A stretch of DNA of 64,000 bases from positions 34,587-98,586 of the IMG/VR virus record IMGVR_UViG_3300047564_002169; one strand, given 5' to 3'. A program made the position numbers and the translations under genes. The stretch is from a virus. Under the pieces are notes generated by a model. The model made no database searches and was not told the DNA's origin. It saw only the letters and a list, made by a program, of their open reading frames with translations. Positions 17,508 through 26,418 of this stretch are shown here, piece by piece (within the stretch, counting starts at the first letter, position 1; every line of letters begins with the position of its first letter).

Positions 17508-19216
17508 TAAACTTTAAGTCTGTCAGCTGGTCTAATTTTCTTTCAACTGGTAATGTACCGAACAAGATACTGTTGAATAAGTCTCCAACCACTCTTATTA
17601 TTGGTAAGAACGGTGAAGGGAAAAGCACAATCTTAGATGCGTTGTGTTTTTCGCTATTTGGAAAACCATTCCGCAATATCAACAAGGGGCAGCTGGTAAA
17701 TTCTATCAACGGTAAAAAGTGTCTTGTTGAAGTTGAGTTTGGTGTTAATGGTAAAGAATATAAGATCGTTCGCGGCATTAAACCAAACATCTTTGAAATT
17801 TGGGTTGATGGTGTGATGATCAATCAGGACGCTGCTGTTAAAGATTATCAAAAGGTTCTTGAGCAACAAATCCTTAAACTGAATTATAAGACATTCACTC
17901 AAGTGGTTATCTTAGGGTCTGCATCATTTGTTCCATTTATGCAGCTACCGTCAACTCAACGCAGAGAAGTCATTGAAGACATTCTTGATATTCGTATCTT
18001 CTCTACGATGAATCAGTTATTAAAAGAAAAACACCAAGACACCAGAAATCAAATTCAAAAAATCGAAGCGGAACTTGCCACTGCAAAATCTAAAGTTGAT
18101 GCGCAACAAACGCTCATCAAAACTATTAGCGACGCGAAGACTGAGACGATCAAAAATATACAAACAAAGATTGAATCCAACTCTTCTCAGATATTCAACA
18201 CAACCCAAGAAATCGCAGCGATTATTTCACACATCAATAATCTTAAAGAGAGTATCGCGAACAAGGAACGGCTTGTTGAAGATATCGATAAGGCAAAGTC
18301 AATAAGAGCGAAATTAAATCAGAAAATAGAAACGTGTGAACATAACGCAGAATTCTTCACACAGAATGATGTATGTCCACAATGTAGCCAAGATATTCCG
18401 GAAGATTACAAGTCTAAAATTATCTATGACTTACAATCTAAAATTGAAGAAAGCGATAAAAAAATTGGTGACCTTGAAACAGTTTTAGACGGGCTTCAGC
18501 ATAAATTAAAAGATATTAATATTATCGTGGATCAAATCACTGATAAGAATATTGAACTGTCTACTAAAAACTCCACAGTAACATTATTGAATGCGCAAAT
18601 CGAAGAACTAAAACAAGAGATTGAAGATCATAAAGCTAATACTGCTGATGTGGACACAGAAAAGAAAAAACTGAAAGAACTAGCCAATGATGCACTAGAA
18701 AAGATAAAACAGAAAACTAATCTTCAAGAAACTCGCAACATCCAAGAAGTTGCATCAGCGTTGCTGAAAGACACTGGCATCAAGACTGCTATTATTCGCG
18801 AATATCTGCCAGTGATGAACAAGCTGATCAACAAGTATTTAAATTCTATGGATGCTTATGTTCAGTTTGAATTAGACGAAGCGTTCAATGAGACTGTTAA
18901 ATCTCGCCATCGTGATGAATTCACATACGCTAGTTTCTCAGAAGGCGAAAAGCAAAAAATAGATTTAGCGATTCTATTCACGTGGAGGCAGATCGCTAAA
19001 ATGAAAAATAGTGTTAATACCAATCTTCTGTTGATGGATGAGATATTTGACTCTAGTTTGGACGCGCAAGGCACTGATCATCTGATGAACTTGTTATCTC
19101 AAATAACCAATGACACCAATGTTTTTATAATCTCGCATAAAGGAGATCAGCTGTTTGATAAATTCAGGTCAGTTATACGGTTCGAAAAGGTGAATGAATT
19201 TTCAGTCATGAAATGA
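17504..19216 (+). CDS. 46: Recombination ATPase gp46 (Rad50/SbcC type)
   Basis: SMC-like ATPase partner of gp47. The 570-residue protein has Walker A IIGKNGEGKST at about residues 32-42, then two long coiled-coil arms separated by a zinc hook CPQC at 291-294. The C-terminal signature (SFSEGEKQKIDLAI) and Walker B (LLMDEIFDS) complete the site. It matches T4 gp46 in length (560). Confidence 0.96.
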   Translation: MINFKSVSWSNFLSTGNVPNKILLNKSPTTLIIGKNGEGKSTILDALCFSLFGKPFRNINKGQLVNSINGKKCLVEVEFGVNGKEYKIVRGIKPNIFEIWVDGVMINQDAAVKDYQKVLEQQILKLNYKTFTQVVILGSASFVPFMQLPSTQRREVIEDILDIRIFSTMNQLLKEKHQDTRNQIQKIEAELATAKSKVDAQQTLIKTISDAKTETIKNIQTKIESNSSQIFNTTQEIAAIISHINNLKESIANKERLVEDIDKAKSIRAKLNQKIETCEHNAEFFTQNDVCPQCSQDIPEDYKSKIIYDLQSKIEESDKKIGDLETVLDGLQHKLKDINIIVDQITDKNIELSTKNSTVTLLNAQIEELKQEIEDHKANTADVDTEKKKLKELANDALEKIKQKTNLQETRNIQEVASALLKDTGIKTAIIREYLPVMNKLINKYLNSMDAYVQFELDEAFNETVKSRHRDEFTYASFSEGEKQKIDLAILFTWRQIAKMKNSVNTNLLLMDEIFDSSLDAQGTDHLMNLLSQITNDTNVFIISHKGDQLFDKFRSVIRFEKVNEFSVMK

Positions 19217-19260
19217 TGTGCGCCTAGTCACGTAAGTTGTTGATTTTACAAGTAAAAAAT

Positions 19261-19284
19261 AAACCCTACTAAATGTAGGGTTTT
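19261..19284 (+). terminator. Rho-independent terminator after gene 46
   Basis: The stem AAACCCTAC/GTAGGGTTT with a 5-base loop is followed by a T-run. It ends the 47-46 transcript just before a new promoter. Confidence 0.85.
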
Positions 19285-19296
19285 TGCATTTAATGC

Positions 19297-19325
19297 TTGC
19301 CTTTTATTCAGATTTGGGGCATAAT
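19297..19325 (+). promoter_or_regulatory. Early-type promoter for the VWA metalloprotease gene
   Basis: TTGCCT, 17 bases, CATAAT. It begins directly after the gene 46 terminator and 26 bases before the ATG at 19,351. Confidence 0.7.
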
Positions 19326-19350
19326 TACGTTATTGATTATGGAGAATGTG

Positions 19351-21468
19351 ATGGAAATAAAAGCAACTGACTTATCTGCTCGACTTCTGGCGAATGAAAA
19401 TCTTTCAATCGTGCGCGCTCGTGCACGCACTGCATCCTTTGACATTAAGAGTCGTGTTCTGACTCTGCCGATTTGGAAAGAGATGACGCCTGAAGTTGAA
19501 GATATGCTTGTCGGGCATGAAGTTGGTCATGCTCTTTACACGACTGAAGATTACATCAAACCTATCGAAGAAAATCATAAACTTATGAGTTATATGAACG
19601 TCATTGAAGACGTTCGAATCGAAAAATTAATCAAACGTAAATACCCTGGTCTGCGCAAGCGTATGAACGAGGGTTATAAACAATTAAATGACCGCGACTT
19701 TTTTGGTGTAAAAACTATTCAGGACTTTGACGATCTTCTTCTCATTGACAAGATTAATCTTTATTTCAAAGTAGGATTTGACTGTGGCGTTAAATTCACG
19801 TCAGAAGAAAAGGTGTTTGTCACTCGCGCAGAGCAATGCGAAACTATTGATGACGTTATCTCGCTGGCGAAAGATGTCTATGAGTTCTCCAAACAGAAAG
19901 CAGAAGAGCGTGAGCAGCGCATGGGCGACCAGGGTTTAGAAGAAACTGATGAAGAAGATGAAGTGTATGATGTAGTTTCAACACACGATGACGAAGAATG
20001 GGATTTAGATGATATTGGAGATAATTCTACAGACGGCTCAAGTAATTCAAAACAAGGCTCTGATCCTTCTGAAGAAAATTTGGAATCTAAAACTGATCGT
20101 GCGTTCAAAATCAAACTTGATGCATTGGCTGATGAAAACACTAAGTACAATTATTGGAAATTTCATCATTCTTCTTTTGACGAAACTGTCATTGATTACA
20201 AAAGAATACTTAATGAGACCAAATCACCAGCAGAATGGGCTGATATCAGCCCATTCGATGCGCCGCGGGTTATATCAAAAGAGTTTGATCAATTCAAAGT
20301 TGAAACTGCTCGTACCGTGAATTATCTCGTTAAAGAATTCGAGATGAAAAAATCTGCTCAACTCTACAAACGTTCACAGATTTCTAAAGTTGGTTCTATT
20401 GATATGCGTAAAGTTTATGCATATAAACTTAAAGATGATTTATTTAAGCGTGTTACTGCATTGCCCCAAGGTAAAAATCATGGTATGGTCATGCTCGTTG
20501 ATTGGTCTGGTTCTATGGACAACGTTCTTATTGATACTATCAAACAGGTCATCAATTTGGCACAATTCTGTAATCGCGTTCAGATTCCATATCGCGTGTA
20601 TGCTTTTACTAGTGGATATTTTGATCGCGCGAGATCTCGCAAAGATTACAATGAACTATACACTCGACACGAAGCGGCGAGAAAAAAAGTCGGAAACTGG
20701 CTCAATGTCAGCGCGACTCAATTTCGTCTATTGGAATTGTTCTCCAGTAAAATGACCAATAGCGAGTTTAATGCTATGTCTGCTCGTCTTGTGCATCATC
20801 GTTTCACTCACAATAAAGGCTATGCCACACACGGAACTCCATTGAATGAGGCTCTCGCTTTCGTATATGAAAACCTTGGAGATTTCATCAAGACCAACAA
20901 TATTGAAAAAACTACATTCATCACTCTGACTGACGGTGCAGGTGCGCAGCTGCAAGGCGTTAATACTCGTCCACCGCTTTCTCCCACGGCTTATGAAGGT
21001 GATGGTCAGCACTTTAAGTATATTAAACAAAAACATTTTATTAAAGAGGAAACAACACAAAAAACATACGAATTGAATAATTATTCGACTAATCAAACTG
21101 ATGTTATTTTGCGTATGATTAAAGATCGTTACAAAGTTTCTGTTGTAGGATTCCACATATGCAGCAACAACAAACGCGATTTGAAAAATGTGATCGAAGC
21201 TAACATTCCAAATTACACCGGAGATATCCTCGGACTTATCGAAAATTGGAAAATGCAATTTCGCAAAAACAGTTTTGTGTCTATTAAGAACACTGCTCGT
21301 GATGAGTTGTTTATTATTCCCCAGTCCTCTACAAAAATTGAAGAAGGAGAACTTGAGGTCACAACCGACGCGACTGTAAAAACAATCGCGAAAAACTTTA
21401 GTAAATATCTAAATGTGAAAAAGACTAGCAGAGTACTTCTGAATCGATTCGTGGCACTTGTGGCATAA
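19351..21468 (+). CDS. CobT-like VWA-domain protein with HExxH metalloprotease motif
   Basis: A 705-residue protein. Residues 56-60 are HEVGH, a zinc-peptidase helix, with a possible third ligand in VIEDVRIE near 85. An acidic low-complexity linker follows at about residues 190-250. The C-terminal half is a von Willebrand A domain with an intact MIDAS DWSGSMD at 384-390. The layout resembles CobT and other VWA partners of MoxR/CobS AAA+ ATPases, and just such an ATPase is the next gene. Role in the phage unknown; protein remodelling or metal handling is inferred. The ATG at 19,351 follows a TTATGGAG ribosome site. Confidence 0.8.
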   Translation: MEIKATDLSARLLANENLSIVRARARTASFDIKSRVLTLPIWKEMTPEVEDMLVGHEVGHALYTTEDYIKPIEENHKLMSYMNVIEDVRIEKLIKRKYPGLRKRMNEGYKQLNDRDFFGVKTIQDFDDLLLIDKINLYFKVGFDCGVKFTSEEKVFVTRAEQCETIDDVISLAKDVYEFSKQKAEEREQRMGDQGLEETDEEDEVYDVVSTHDDEEWDLDDIGDNSTDGSSNSKQGSDPSEENLESKTDRAFKIKLDALADENTKYNYWKFHHSSFDETVIDYKRILNETKSPAEWADISPFDAPRVISKEFDQFKVETARTVNYLVKEFEMKKSAQLYKRSQISKVGSIDMRKVYAYKLKDDLFKRVTALPQGKNHGMVMLVDWSGSMDNVLIDTIKQVINLAQFCNRVQIPYRVYAFTSGYFDRARSRKDYNELYTRHEAARKKVGNWLNVSATQFRLLELFSSKMTNSEFNAMSARLVHHRFTHNKGYATHGTPLNEALAFVYENLGDFIKTNNIEKTTFITLTDGAGAQLQGVNTRPPLSPTAYEGDGQHFKYIKQKHFIKEETTQKTYELNNYSTNQTDVILRMIKDRYKVSVVGFHICSNNKRDLKNVIEANIPNYTGDILGLIENWKMQFRKNSFVSIKNTARDELFIIPQSSTKIEEGELEVTTDATVKTIAKNFSKYLNVKKTSRVLLNRFVALVA

Positions 21469-21502
21469 CCACCACATCTTTCTAAATTGCTGCAAAAAAT
21501 GC

Positions 21503-21531
21503 TTGCCTTTTATTGCATTTTAATGTATAAT
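21503..21531 (+). promoter_or_regulatory. Early-type promoter for the CobS-like gene
   Basis: TTGCCT, 17 bases, TATAAT, 34 bases before the ATG at 21,565. The -35 and upstream sequence closely copy the promoter at 19,297. Confidence 0.8.
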
Positions 21532-21564
21532 ATTATTATTGAAACTTGATTATGGAGATTTGTG

Positions 21565-22728
21565 ATGGCAAAAATTGATACACAGTTCCGCGAGAAATTT
21601 GAACAAAAATTGTTCGAGATGTATCCTGACGTTCAGACTAAATGCGTCGTGAGTCGCCCTCAACTTGTAGAAGTTATGGAGCGTTTAAATACTGATAAAT
21701 TTCCTTTGTGGCTTATGAAAGAAAAAGTTGGTCGCGGATTATATGCAGTCAGCAATGCGGTGTCTGTTGATACCCGCGCTACAGTGAAAGATAAACCTGT
21801 GAAACAAGAATCGTTCGTGGTGGATTACACCGACACTAAATCACTCATTCCCGTTAAAGACGCGAGTTTTGTACCTTTTGGTAATTATAATGACTTGGAA
21901 AATATCATTAAATCTGGTATTTTCTATCCAGCGTATATCTCTGGTCCAACTGGTAATGGTAAATCGACGATGGTCGAGCAAATTTGCGCGAAACATAAAC
22001 GTCCTTTGATTCGAGTAAATTTGAACATGATGACGGATGAAGAACAACTCATCGGTTCTAAAACTCTTATTGACGGTAATGTGCAAATTGTTGAAGGTCC
22101 AGTGCTCATCGCCATGCGAACTGGAACGACGATGCTACTTGACGAAATTGATGCGGGAGCAGCAAACACCCTTCTCTGTTTGCAGCCGATTCTTGAGGGT
22201 AAGCCATACTACTTCAAACTCAAAAACGAGATGATTGTTCCTGCGCCTGGGTTCAATGTGATTGCTACAGCAAACACTAAAGGTAAGGGATCAGACGATG
22301 GTCGTTACATCGGCACTAATGTGTTGAACGAAGCATTCCTGGAGCGTTTTGCTGTCACGTTTGAACAGGATTATCCTGCTGCAAAGGTAGAGATTAAGAT
22401 TATCAAGAATTTGATGCAAACTTATCAGTGCGTTGATGATGAGTTTGCAGAAACTCTCGTCAAATGGGCTGAAGCAATTCGTCGCACTTTTGCTGATGGT
22501 GGCGTAGACGAAACAATCACAACTCGTCGTATGATTCACATCGTTAGAGCATTTGCCATCTTTAAGAACCGCTCAAAGGCTGTAGAGCTTTGCTGCAATC
22601 GATTCGATGCCGCGACTAAGTCTGCTTTCATTGATTTATATGATAAGGTGGCGACCCCACAACCAGAAGTTGTGTCCGATGATATACTAACGGTAAATCC
22701 TGCCGGGAACCAAGAAATTCCGTTTTAA
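21565..22728 (+). CDS. cobS: CobS/MoxR-like AAA+ ATPase
   Basis: A 387-residue protein with Walker A GPTGNGKST at about 127-135, Walker B TTMLLDEIDAG, sensor-1 FNVIATANTKG and the LERFAVTFEQDYP arginine region. It belongs to the AAA+ group annotated as CobS in marine phages, though no cobalamin pathway is seen here. The N-terminal ~60 residues form a separate module ending FPLWLMKEKVGRGLY, which recurs in the next gene. The preceding gene supplies the VWA/HExxH partner. Confidence 0.85.
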   Translation: MAKIDTQFREKFEQKLFEMYPDVQTKCVVSRPQLVEVMERLNTDKFPLWLMKEKVGRGLYAVSNAVSVDTRATVKDKPVKQESFVVDYTDTKSLIPVKDASFVPFGNYNDLENIIKSGIFYPAYISGPTGNGKSTMVEQICAKHKRPLIRVNLNMMTDEEQLIGSKTLIDGNVQIVEGPVLIAMRTGTTMLLDEIDAGAANTLLCLQPILEGKPYYFKLKNEMIVPAPGFNVIATANTKGKGSDDGRYIGTNVLNEAFLERFAVTFEQDYPAAKVEIKIIKNLMQTYQCVDDEFAETLVKWAEAIRRTFADGGVDETITTRRMIHIVRAFAIFKNRSKAVELCCNRFDAATKSAFIDLYDKVATPQPEVVSDDILTVNPAGNQEIPF

Positions 22729-22787
22729 CCGGAGAAACTAGGTGGAGAAACTGCTCCATACGCCTCGTAAAAAGTTGCAAAAAAGTG

Positions 22788-22816
22788 TTGTCTTTAATTT
22801 GTAATTAAGGTATAAT
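22788..22816 (+). promoter_or_regulatory. Early-type promoter for the 161-residue gene
   Basis: TTGTCT, 17 bases, TATAAT. The -10 lies in a perfect dyad GGTATA-A-TATACC (22,809-22,821). Confidence 0.8.
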
Positions 22817-22860
22817 ATACCTGTGGTACTTGTGAAACTTCTTGAAAAAGGAAATATACT

Positions 22861-23346
22861 ATGTTGAAATTTACAAATCTGTCCTTGGCACAAAAACGTT
22901 TCGTGGTTGCCGTGATTGAATCTAACCCGCACTACAAAAAAGATCCTCAGATCACTCTGAAAGAATGTGCTGCCATTTATAACGCTCTCCGCGATCAACG
23001 AACTGGTTCGAAACACGAGAAAATCGGTTACCCTAACTGGCTGTTCAATAAAAATAAAGTTGAACGGGGTGTGTATCAACTACCTATTCCAACACCTCAA
23101 CAACTTTCTGAATATCAACAAGAACTTAGCGGCAAGATGTCGCCCGTCGCTAAGGCTAAAGCTAAGGTTGCGAAAGTTCAGAAAGCTAAACCTGTTATGG
23201 TTAAGAACACTACCGTAGATAGTGCAGAGAAAGAAGAACAGTTGGAAGCATCTCGTTTACAACAGATTGTAGATGAGTCGGTTGAATACGACGCCGATAT
23301 TGAAGACTTCAATCAGATTCTTAAAGATAATGGTATTGAAATTTAA
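22861..23346 (+). CDS. Small protein sharing the CobS-like N-terminal module
   Basis: A 161-residue protein. Residues about 38-75, ending YPNWLFNKNKVERGVYQLP, match the N-terminal module of the preceding AAA+ protein (FPLWLMKEKVGRGLYAV). A Lys/Ala/Val-rich linker and an acidic tail follow (DADIEDFNQIL). It may be a stand-alone adaptor or competitor for whatever that module binds; this is inference. It has its own early-type promoter. Confidence 0.7.
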   Translation: MLKFTNLSLAQKRFVVAVIESNPHYKKDPQITLKECAAIYNALRDQRTGSKHEKIGYPNWLFNKNKVERGVYQLPIPTPQQLSEYQQELSGKMSPVAKAKAKVAKVQKAKPVMVKNTTVDSAEKEEQLEASRLQQIVDESVEYDADIEDFNQILKDNGIEI

Positions 23347-23364
23347 TGCACAACTATCATCCGT

Positions 23365-23400
23365 CGCTGGAAGGTACGCCATCGCCTTCCAGCGATTCTT
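23365..23400 (+). terminator. Terminator-like hairpin
   Basis: A 10-bp stem CGCTGGAAGG/CCTTCCAGCG with a 10-base loop is followed by ATTCTTTTC. It lies between the 161-residue gene and the next. Confidence 0.7.
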
Positions 23401-23436
23401 TTCATTCGATGGCATTACATAATGGAGATATCATTT

Positions 23437-23697
23437 ATGTCGAAACAAGCAAAACTACTCAATTACCTAAACACTGGTGCTGAAGTGACTGCTCGTCAGA
23501 TCTCTGGATCTTTTGGTTTGAAAAACCCTCATGGCGCAATCTATGAACTGCGCAATCAAGGTCACTGCATTTACAGCAACAAGGCTAAACTAGCTAACGG
23601 TACTGAAACTACTAAGTACCGTATTGGTCGCCCAACCAAGCGTATGGTCGCCATCGCCAATGCTGTTGCTGGCTCTCAGCTATTCACTCGTAGCTAA
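23437..23697 (+). CDS. Small helix-turn-helix protein
   Basis: An 86-residue basic protein. The first 45 residues (LLNYLNTGAEVTARQISGSF, then NPHGAIYELRNQG) look like a winged-helix unit, followed by YRIGRPTKR. An AATGGAGAT ribosome site supports the ATG at 23,437. It could be a DNA-binding regulator; the target is unknown. Confidence 0.65.
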   Translation: MSKQAKLLNYLNTGAEVTARQISGSFGLKNPHGAIYELRNQGHCIYSNKAKLANGTETTKYRIGRPTKRMVAIANAVAGSQLFTRS

Positions 23698-23703
23698 TCA
23701 GCC

Positions 23704-23728
23704 AATGGGTACTCTTTGAGTATCCATT
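23704..23728 (+). terminator. Hairpin after the HTH gene
   Basis: Near-perfect inverted repeat AATGGGTACTC/GAGTATCCATT with a 3-base loop. No clear T-run follows, so it could be a weak terminator or an RNA-processing or stability element. Confidence 0.5.
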
Positions 23729-23750
23729 AACGGTTTCGTTAGGAGATAAC

Positions 23751-24131
23751 ATGAATACTACCGATAGAAAAAAACAAATTGATGAAATTATAGCCAGTCA
23801 GAAAGTTGACTGGTCAGCCGGTCACAATGCTACGACTGGCGGTAGAAAGTTTGATGGTGGCAAACTACAGTATGGTCTACTTCCACCACTTGCCTTGGCA
23901 GAAACCGTAAAGGTGCTGACTTTCGGCGCAGAGAAATATGAACCCGATAACTGGAAGTTCGTACCAGATTCCAAACGCAGATACTTTGATGCGCTGCAAC
24001 GACATTTGTGGGCATGGAAACAGGGTGAAGTATTGGACTCAGAATCCGGAGTTCATCACCTAGCTCACGCAATGTGTTGTTTAATGTTCCTCTATGAACA
24101 TGATGTGAAATACTCTAAAGATGAAAAATGA
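23751..24131 (+). CDS. dATP/dGTP diphosphohydrolase-like protein (DUF5664 type)
   Basis: A 126-residue protein with the family pattern GGRKFDGGKLQYGLLPPLAL, then VLTFGAEKYEPDNW, RYFDALQRHLWAW and ESGVHHLAHAMCCLMFL. Proteins of this type resemble the N-terminal dATP/dGTP diphosphohydrolase domain and MazG-like helical nucleotide pyrophosphatases. Its role here may be shaping the dNTP pool. The enzyme activity is not proven by sequence alone. Confidence 0.7.
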   Translation: MNTTDRKKQIDEIIASQKVDWSAGHNATTGGRKFDGGKLQYGLLPPLALAETVKVLTFGAEKYEPDNWKFVPDSKRRYFDALQRHLWAWKQGEVLDSESGVHHLAHAMCCLMFLYEHDVKYSKDEK

Positions 24132-24142
24132 TTAAAATGTTT

Positions 24143-24171
24143 TTGACGTTTAGCCGTTTTTAGCGTATAAT
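24143..24171 (+). promoter_or_regulatory. Early-type promoter for gene 45
   Basis: TTGACG, 17 bases, TATAAT. The -10 is embedded in the dyad GTATAAT-GT-ATTATAC (24,165-24,180). Confidence 0.85.
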
Positions 24172-24213
24172 GTATTATACATAGTGATGTAGTTTAAATT
24201 GACAGGAGAAATA

Positions 24214-24873
24214 ATGAAACTTAGTAAAGAAACCTTGGCATTGTTTAAGAATTTTGCGAGTATTAACCAGAATCTTCTTTTGAAAAATGGTAATAAACTT
24301 GCCACTATTTCTTCACAAAAGAACGTGATGGCAGACGCGACCGTCGCCGAAACATTCCCAGATTTTGCAATCTATGACTTGAATGAATTTCTTGGCGCCA
24401 TGTCGTTGTTTGATGACCCCGATCTGGGTTTTCAAGAAAAGTTTGTGTCTATCAGTCAGGGTAGTATGAAGATTAAATTCTTTGCAGCTGACGCTTCTGT
24501 TCTCGTCGCTCCACAGAAAGCGATCACATTCCCTGAAGCAGAAATCAACTTTAGTTTGTCTGCTGCGAATCTGAATATGATTAATAAGACTGCTTCTGTT
24601 CTTCGAGCAGCAGATGTGTCAATCGTTGGTGATGGGTCTACCGTCACTGCAGTTGTAGGCGACAAGAAGAATGCTAGTGGAAACTCTTTCAGTGAACCAG
24701 TTGGCACCACTGACAAGACATTTAAAGTTAATCTGAAAGTAGAAAATTTGAAGATGTTGCCTGGAGATTACGCGGTATCAATCTCAAGCAAGAAAATCTC
24801 TCGTTTCAAGTCCCCAAACAGCGATCTAGTTTATTATGTAGCGGTTGAAGCTGATTCCTCATTCGAGTTCTAA
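24214..24873 (+). CDS. 45: Sliding clamp gp45
   Basis: Trimeric ring that tethers the DNA polymerase and, in T4, also activates late transcription through gp55/gp33. The 219-residue protein (T4: 228) starts MKLSKETLALFKNFASIN and ends YYVAVEADSSFEF, both typical. The ATG at 24,214 has an ACAGGAGAA ribosome site. It leads the 45-44-62-regA replication block. Confidence 0.94.
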   Translation: MKLSKETLALFKNFASINQNLLLKNGNKLATISSQKNVMADATVAETFPDFAIYDLNEFLGAMSLFDDPDLGFQEKFVSISQGSMKIKFFAADASVLVAPQKAITFPEAEINFSLSAANLNMINKTASVLRAADVSIVGDGSTVTAVVGDKKNASGNSFSEPVGTTDKTFKVNLKVENLKMLPGDYAVSISSKKISRFKSPNSDLVYYVAVEADSSFEF

Positions 24874-24874
24874 T

Positions 24875-25066
24875 ATGGAAGACCCATTTAAAAAAATGGT
24901 TGAGGATTTGTGTTCCGTTCAACCAATGGATTCTAATATTATGAAGAATCTATATCAAGCAGGTGAAACTAAAGAGGAATTGGAGAAACAGGGATATAAA
25001 CCTGTTTCTCGTATTGGTTTGTTGTGGATTAAAGACGAATCCCTTCCTGATCCACCTGCGCCTTAA
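24875..25066 (+). CDS. Small protein between 45 and 44
   Basis: A 63-residue protein (MEDPFKKMVEDLCSV) starting just after the gene 45 stop. It has an acidic N-terminus and a Pro-rich end (SLPDPPAP). Small genes at this site are common in T4-like phages. Function unknown. Confidence 0.65.
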   Translation: MEDPFKKMVEDLCSVQPMDSNIMKNLYQAGETKEELEKQGYKPVSRIGLLWIKDESLPDPPAP

Positions 25067-25086
25067 CTTGTGAATGGAGTTTTATT

Positions 25087-26040
25087 ATGATTGAATCTCG
25101 TGATGACCAGTTTTTGTGGGTTGAAAAATATCGACCACAAAACATTGATGCGTGTGTTCTTCCGGAAGGGTTGAAAAAAACCTTCAAAGAATATATTGCT
25201 CAAGGAGAACTTCCCACATTTATGTTCACTGGCACTGCAGGCGTAGGTAAAACTACTGTAGCCAAAGCACTGTGTAATGAAATTGGTGCTGAATATATTA
25301 TGATTAACGGTTCGGACGAAGGTCGTTCGATAGACATCCTACGCACTACCATTCGCGGGTTTGCATCAACAGTTTCGCTCACTGATTCTAAAAAGGTCGT
25401 CATCATTGACGAGGCTGATTATATGAACCCGCAATCAGTTCAACCTGCGTTGCGATCATTTATTGAAGAATTTTCTGCAAACTGTCGATTCCTCTTCACG
25501 TGTAATTTTAAAAACCGCATCATTGAGCCGCTTCATTCTCGGTGTGCTGTTATTGAATTTAAGATTGACAATTCTGAGAAACAAGCCATCGCTGCAACTT
25601 TCTTCAAGAGAGCGACGCAGATTCTCAAACAAGAAGATGTACAATTTGATCCTAAAGTTGTAGCTGAACTTGTCACTAAACACTTTCCTGATTATCGGCG
25701 TATTCTTAATGAACTACAACGATACTCCGTGAATGGTAAGATTGATTCTGGCATTCTGGTGAATATGTCCGAAGAATCTTTCAAGAGTCTCGTCAAACTG
25801 ATGAAAGAGAAAGATTTCACGGAAGTGCGTAAATGGGTAGCTAAACAATCTGATGCGGACACTACTACTCTTTTTCGCGAACTTTACGATTCTTCTGCAC
25901 AACACATTGAAGCGAACAGCATTCCTCAGCTAGTTCTTATTCTAGCTGATTATCAGTATAAGGCAGCATTTGTGGCTGATCACGAACTAAATATTATGGC
26001 AGCACTTACTGAAATTATGGGTAATTGCAAATTTAAGTGA
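25087..26040 (+). CDS. 44: Clamp loader large subunit gp44
   Basis: AAA+ ATPase that with gp62 opens the gp45 clamp and loads it on primed DNA. The 317-residue protein matches T4 gp44 (319). It has Walker A GTAGVGKTT at 49-57, Walker B VVIIDEADYM and the SRC arginine finger (LHSRCAVIEF). It has its own ribosome site and belongs to the 45-44-62-regA block. Confidence 0.96.
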   Translation: MIESRDDQFLWVEKYRPQNIDACVLPEGLKKTFKEYIAQGELPTFMFTGTAGVGKTTVAKALCNEIGAEYIMINGSDEGRSIDILRTTIRGFASTVSLTDSKKVVIIDEADYMNPQSVQPALRSFIEEFSANCRFLFTCNFKNRIIEPLHSRCAVIEFKIDNSEKQAIAATFFKRATQILKQEDVQFDPKVVAELVTKHFPDYRRILNELQRYSVNGKIDSGILVNMSEESFKSLVKLMKEKDFTEVRKWVAKQSDADTTTLFRELYDSSAQHIEANSIPQLVLILADYQYKAAFVADHELNIMAALTEIMGNCKFK

Positions 26041-26047
26041 GGGTACA

Positions 26048-26377
26048 ATGGAATTCTTTTTAGTTTTTTGTGTGTGTCTTTTCTTTTGGTTACACGGTGT
26101 ATTTACTGGGTGGAACCTACACAAACAATATACCAAGAACGGATCGCAACAGCCCGTCCTTCCGGATGATGATGAAAAGAACGAACAAGAAGATCTTGTA
26201 CGAATCACCATCGAAGAACACCATGGTGTATTTTATGTCTACAATAAAAAAGACAATACATTCATGGCACAAGGTAAAAATAGGCAAGAAATAGAAGAAG
26301 TATTGAGTTCTCGTTTTCCGGGAAAACGCTTTGCAGCGACTTTAGAAGAGCTGCAAAAACTAGGTGTGCATGCGTGA
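26048..26377 (+). CDS. Small membrane-anchored protein
   Basis: A 109-residue protein with one N-terminal membrane segment (residues 2-20, FFLVFCVCLFFWLHGVF). A soluble part follows with the pattern RITIEEHHGVFYVYNKKD, then FMAQGKNRQEIEEVL. Between genes 44 and 62. Similar proteins occur in marine T4-like phages. Function unknown. Confidence 0.65.
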   Translation: MEFFLVFCVCLFFWLHGVFTGWNLHKQYTKNGSQQPVLPDDDEKNEQEDLVRITIEEHHGVFYVYNKKDNTFMAQGKNRQEIEEVLSSRFPGKRFAATLEELQKLGVHA

Positions 26378-26418
26378 CTACCGCGATATAGCGATTAACC
26401 TTTTTATTATGGAAATTT

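Noticed and set aside
19297-19350. Longer start for the VWA metalloprotease gene
   Set aside because: The extended segment overlies the promoter. The ATG at 19,351 has the ribosome site.
20728-21258. 176-residue minus-strand frame over the VWA gene
   Set aside because: Antisense shadow of a well-supported coding gene.
21565-22728. Cobalamin biosynthesis by the CobS-like protein
   Set aside because: No other cobalamin genes are present. The AAA+ fold alone does not show cobalt chelation.
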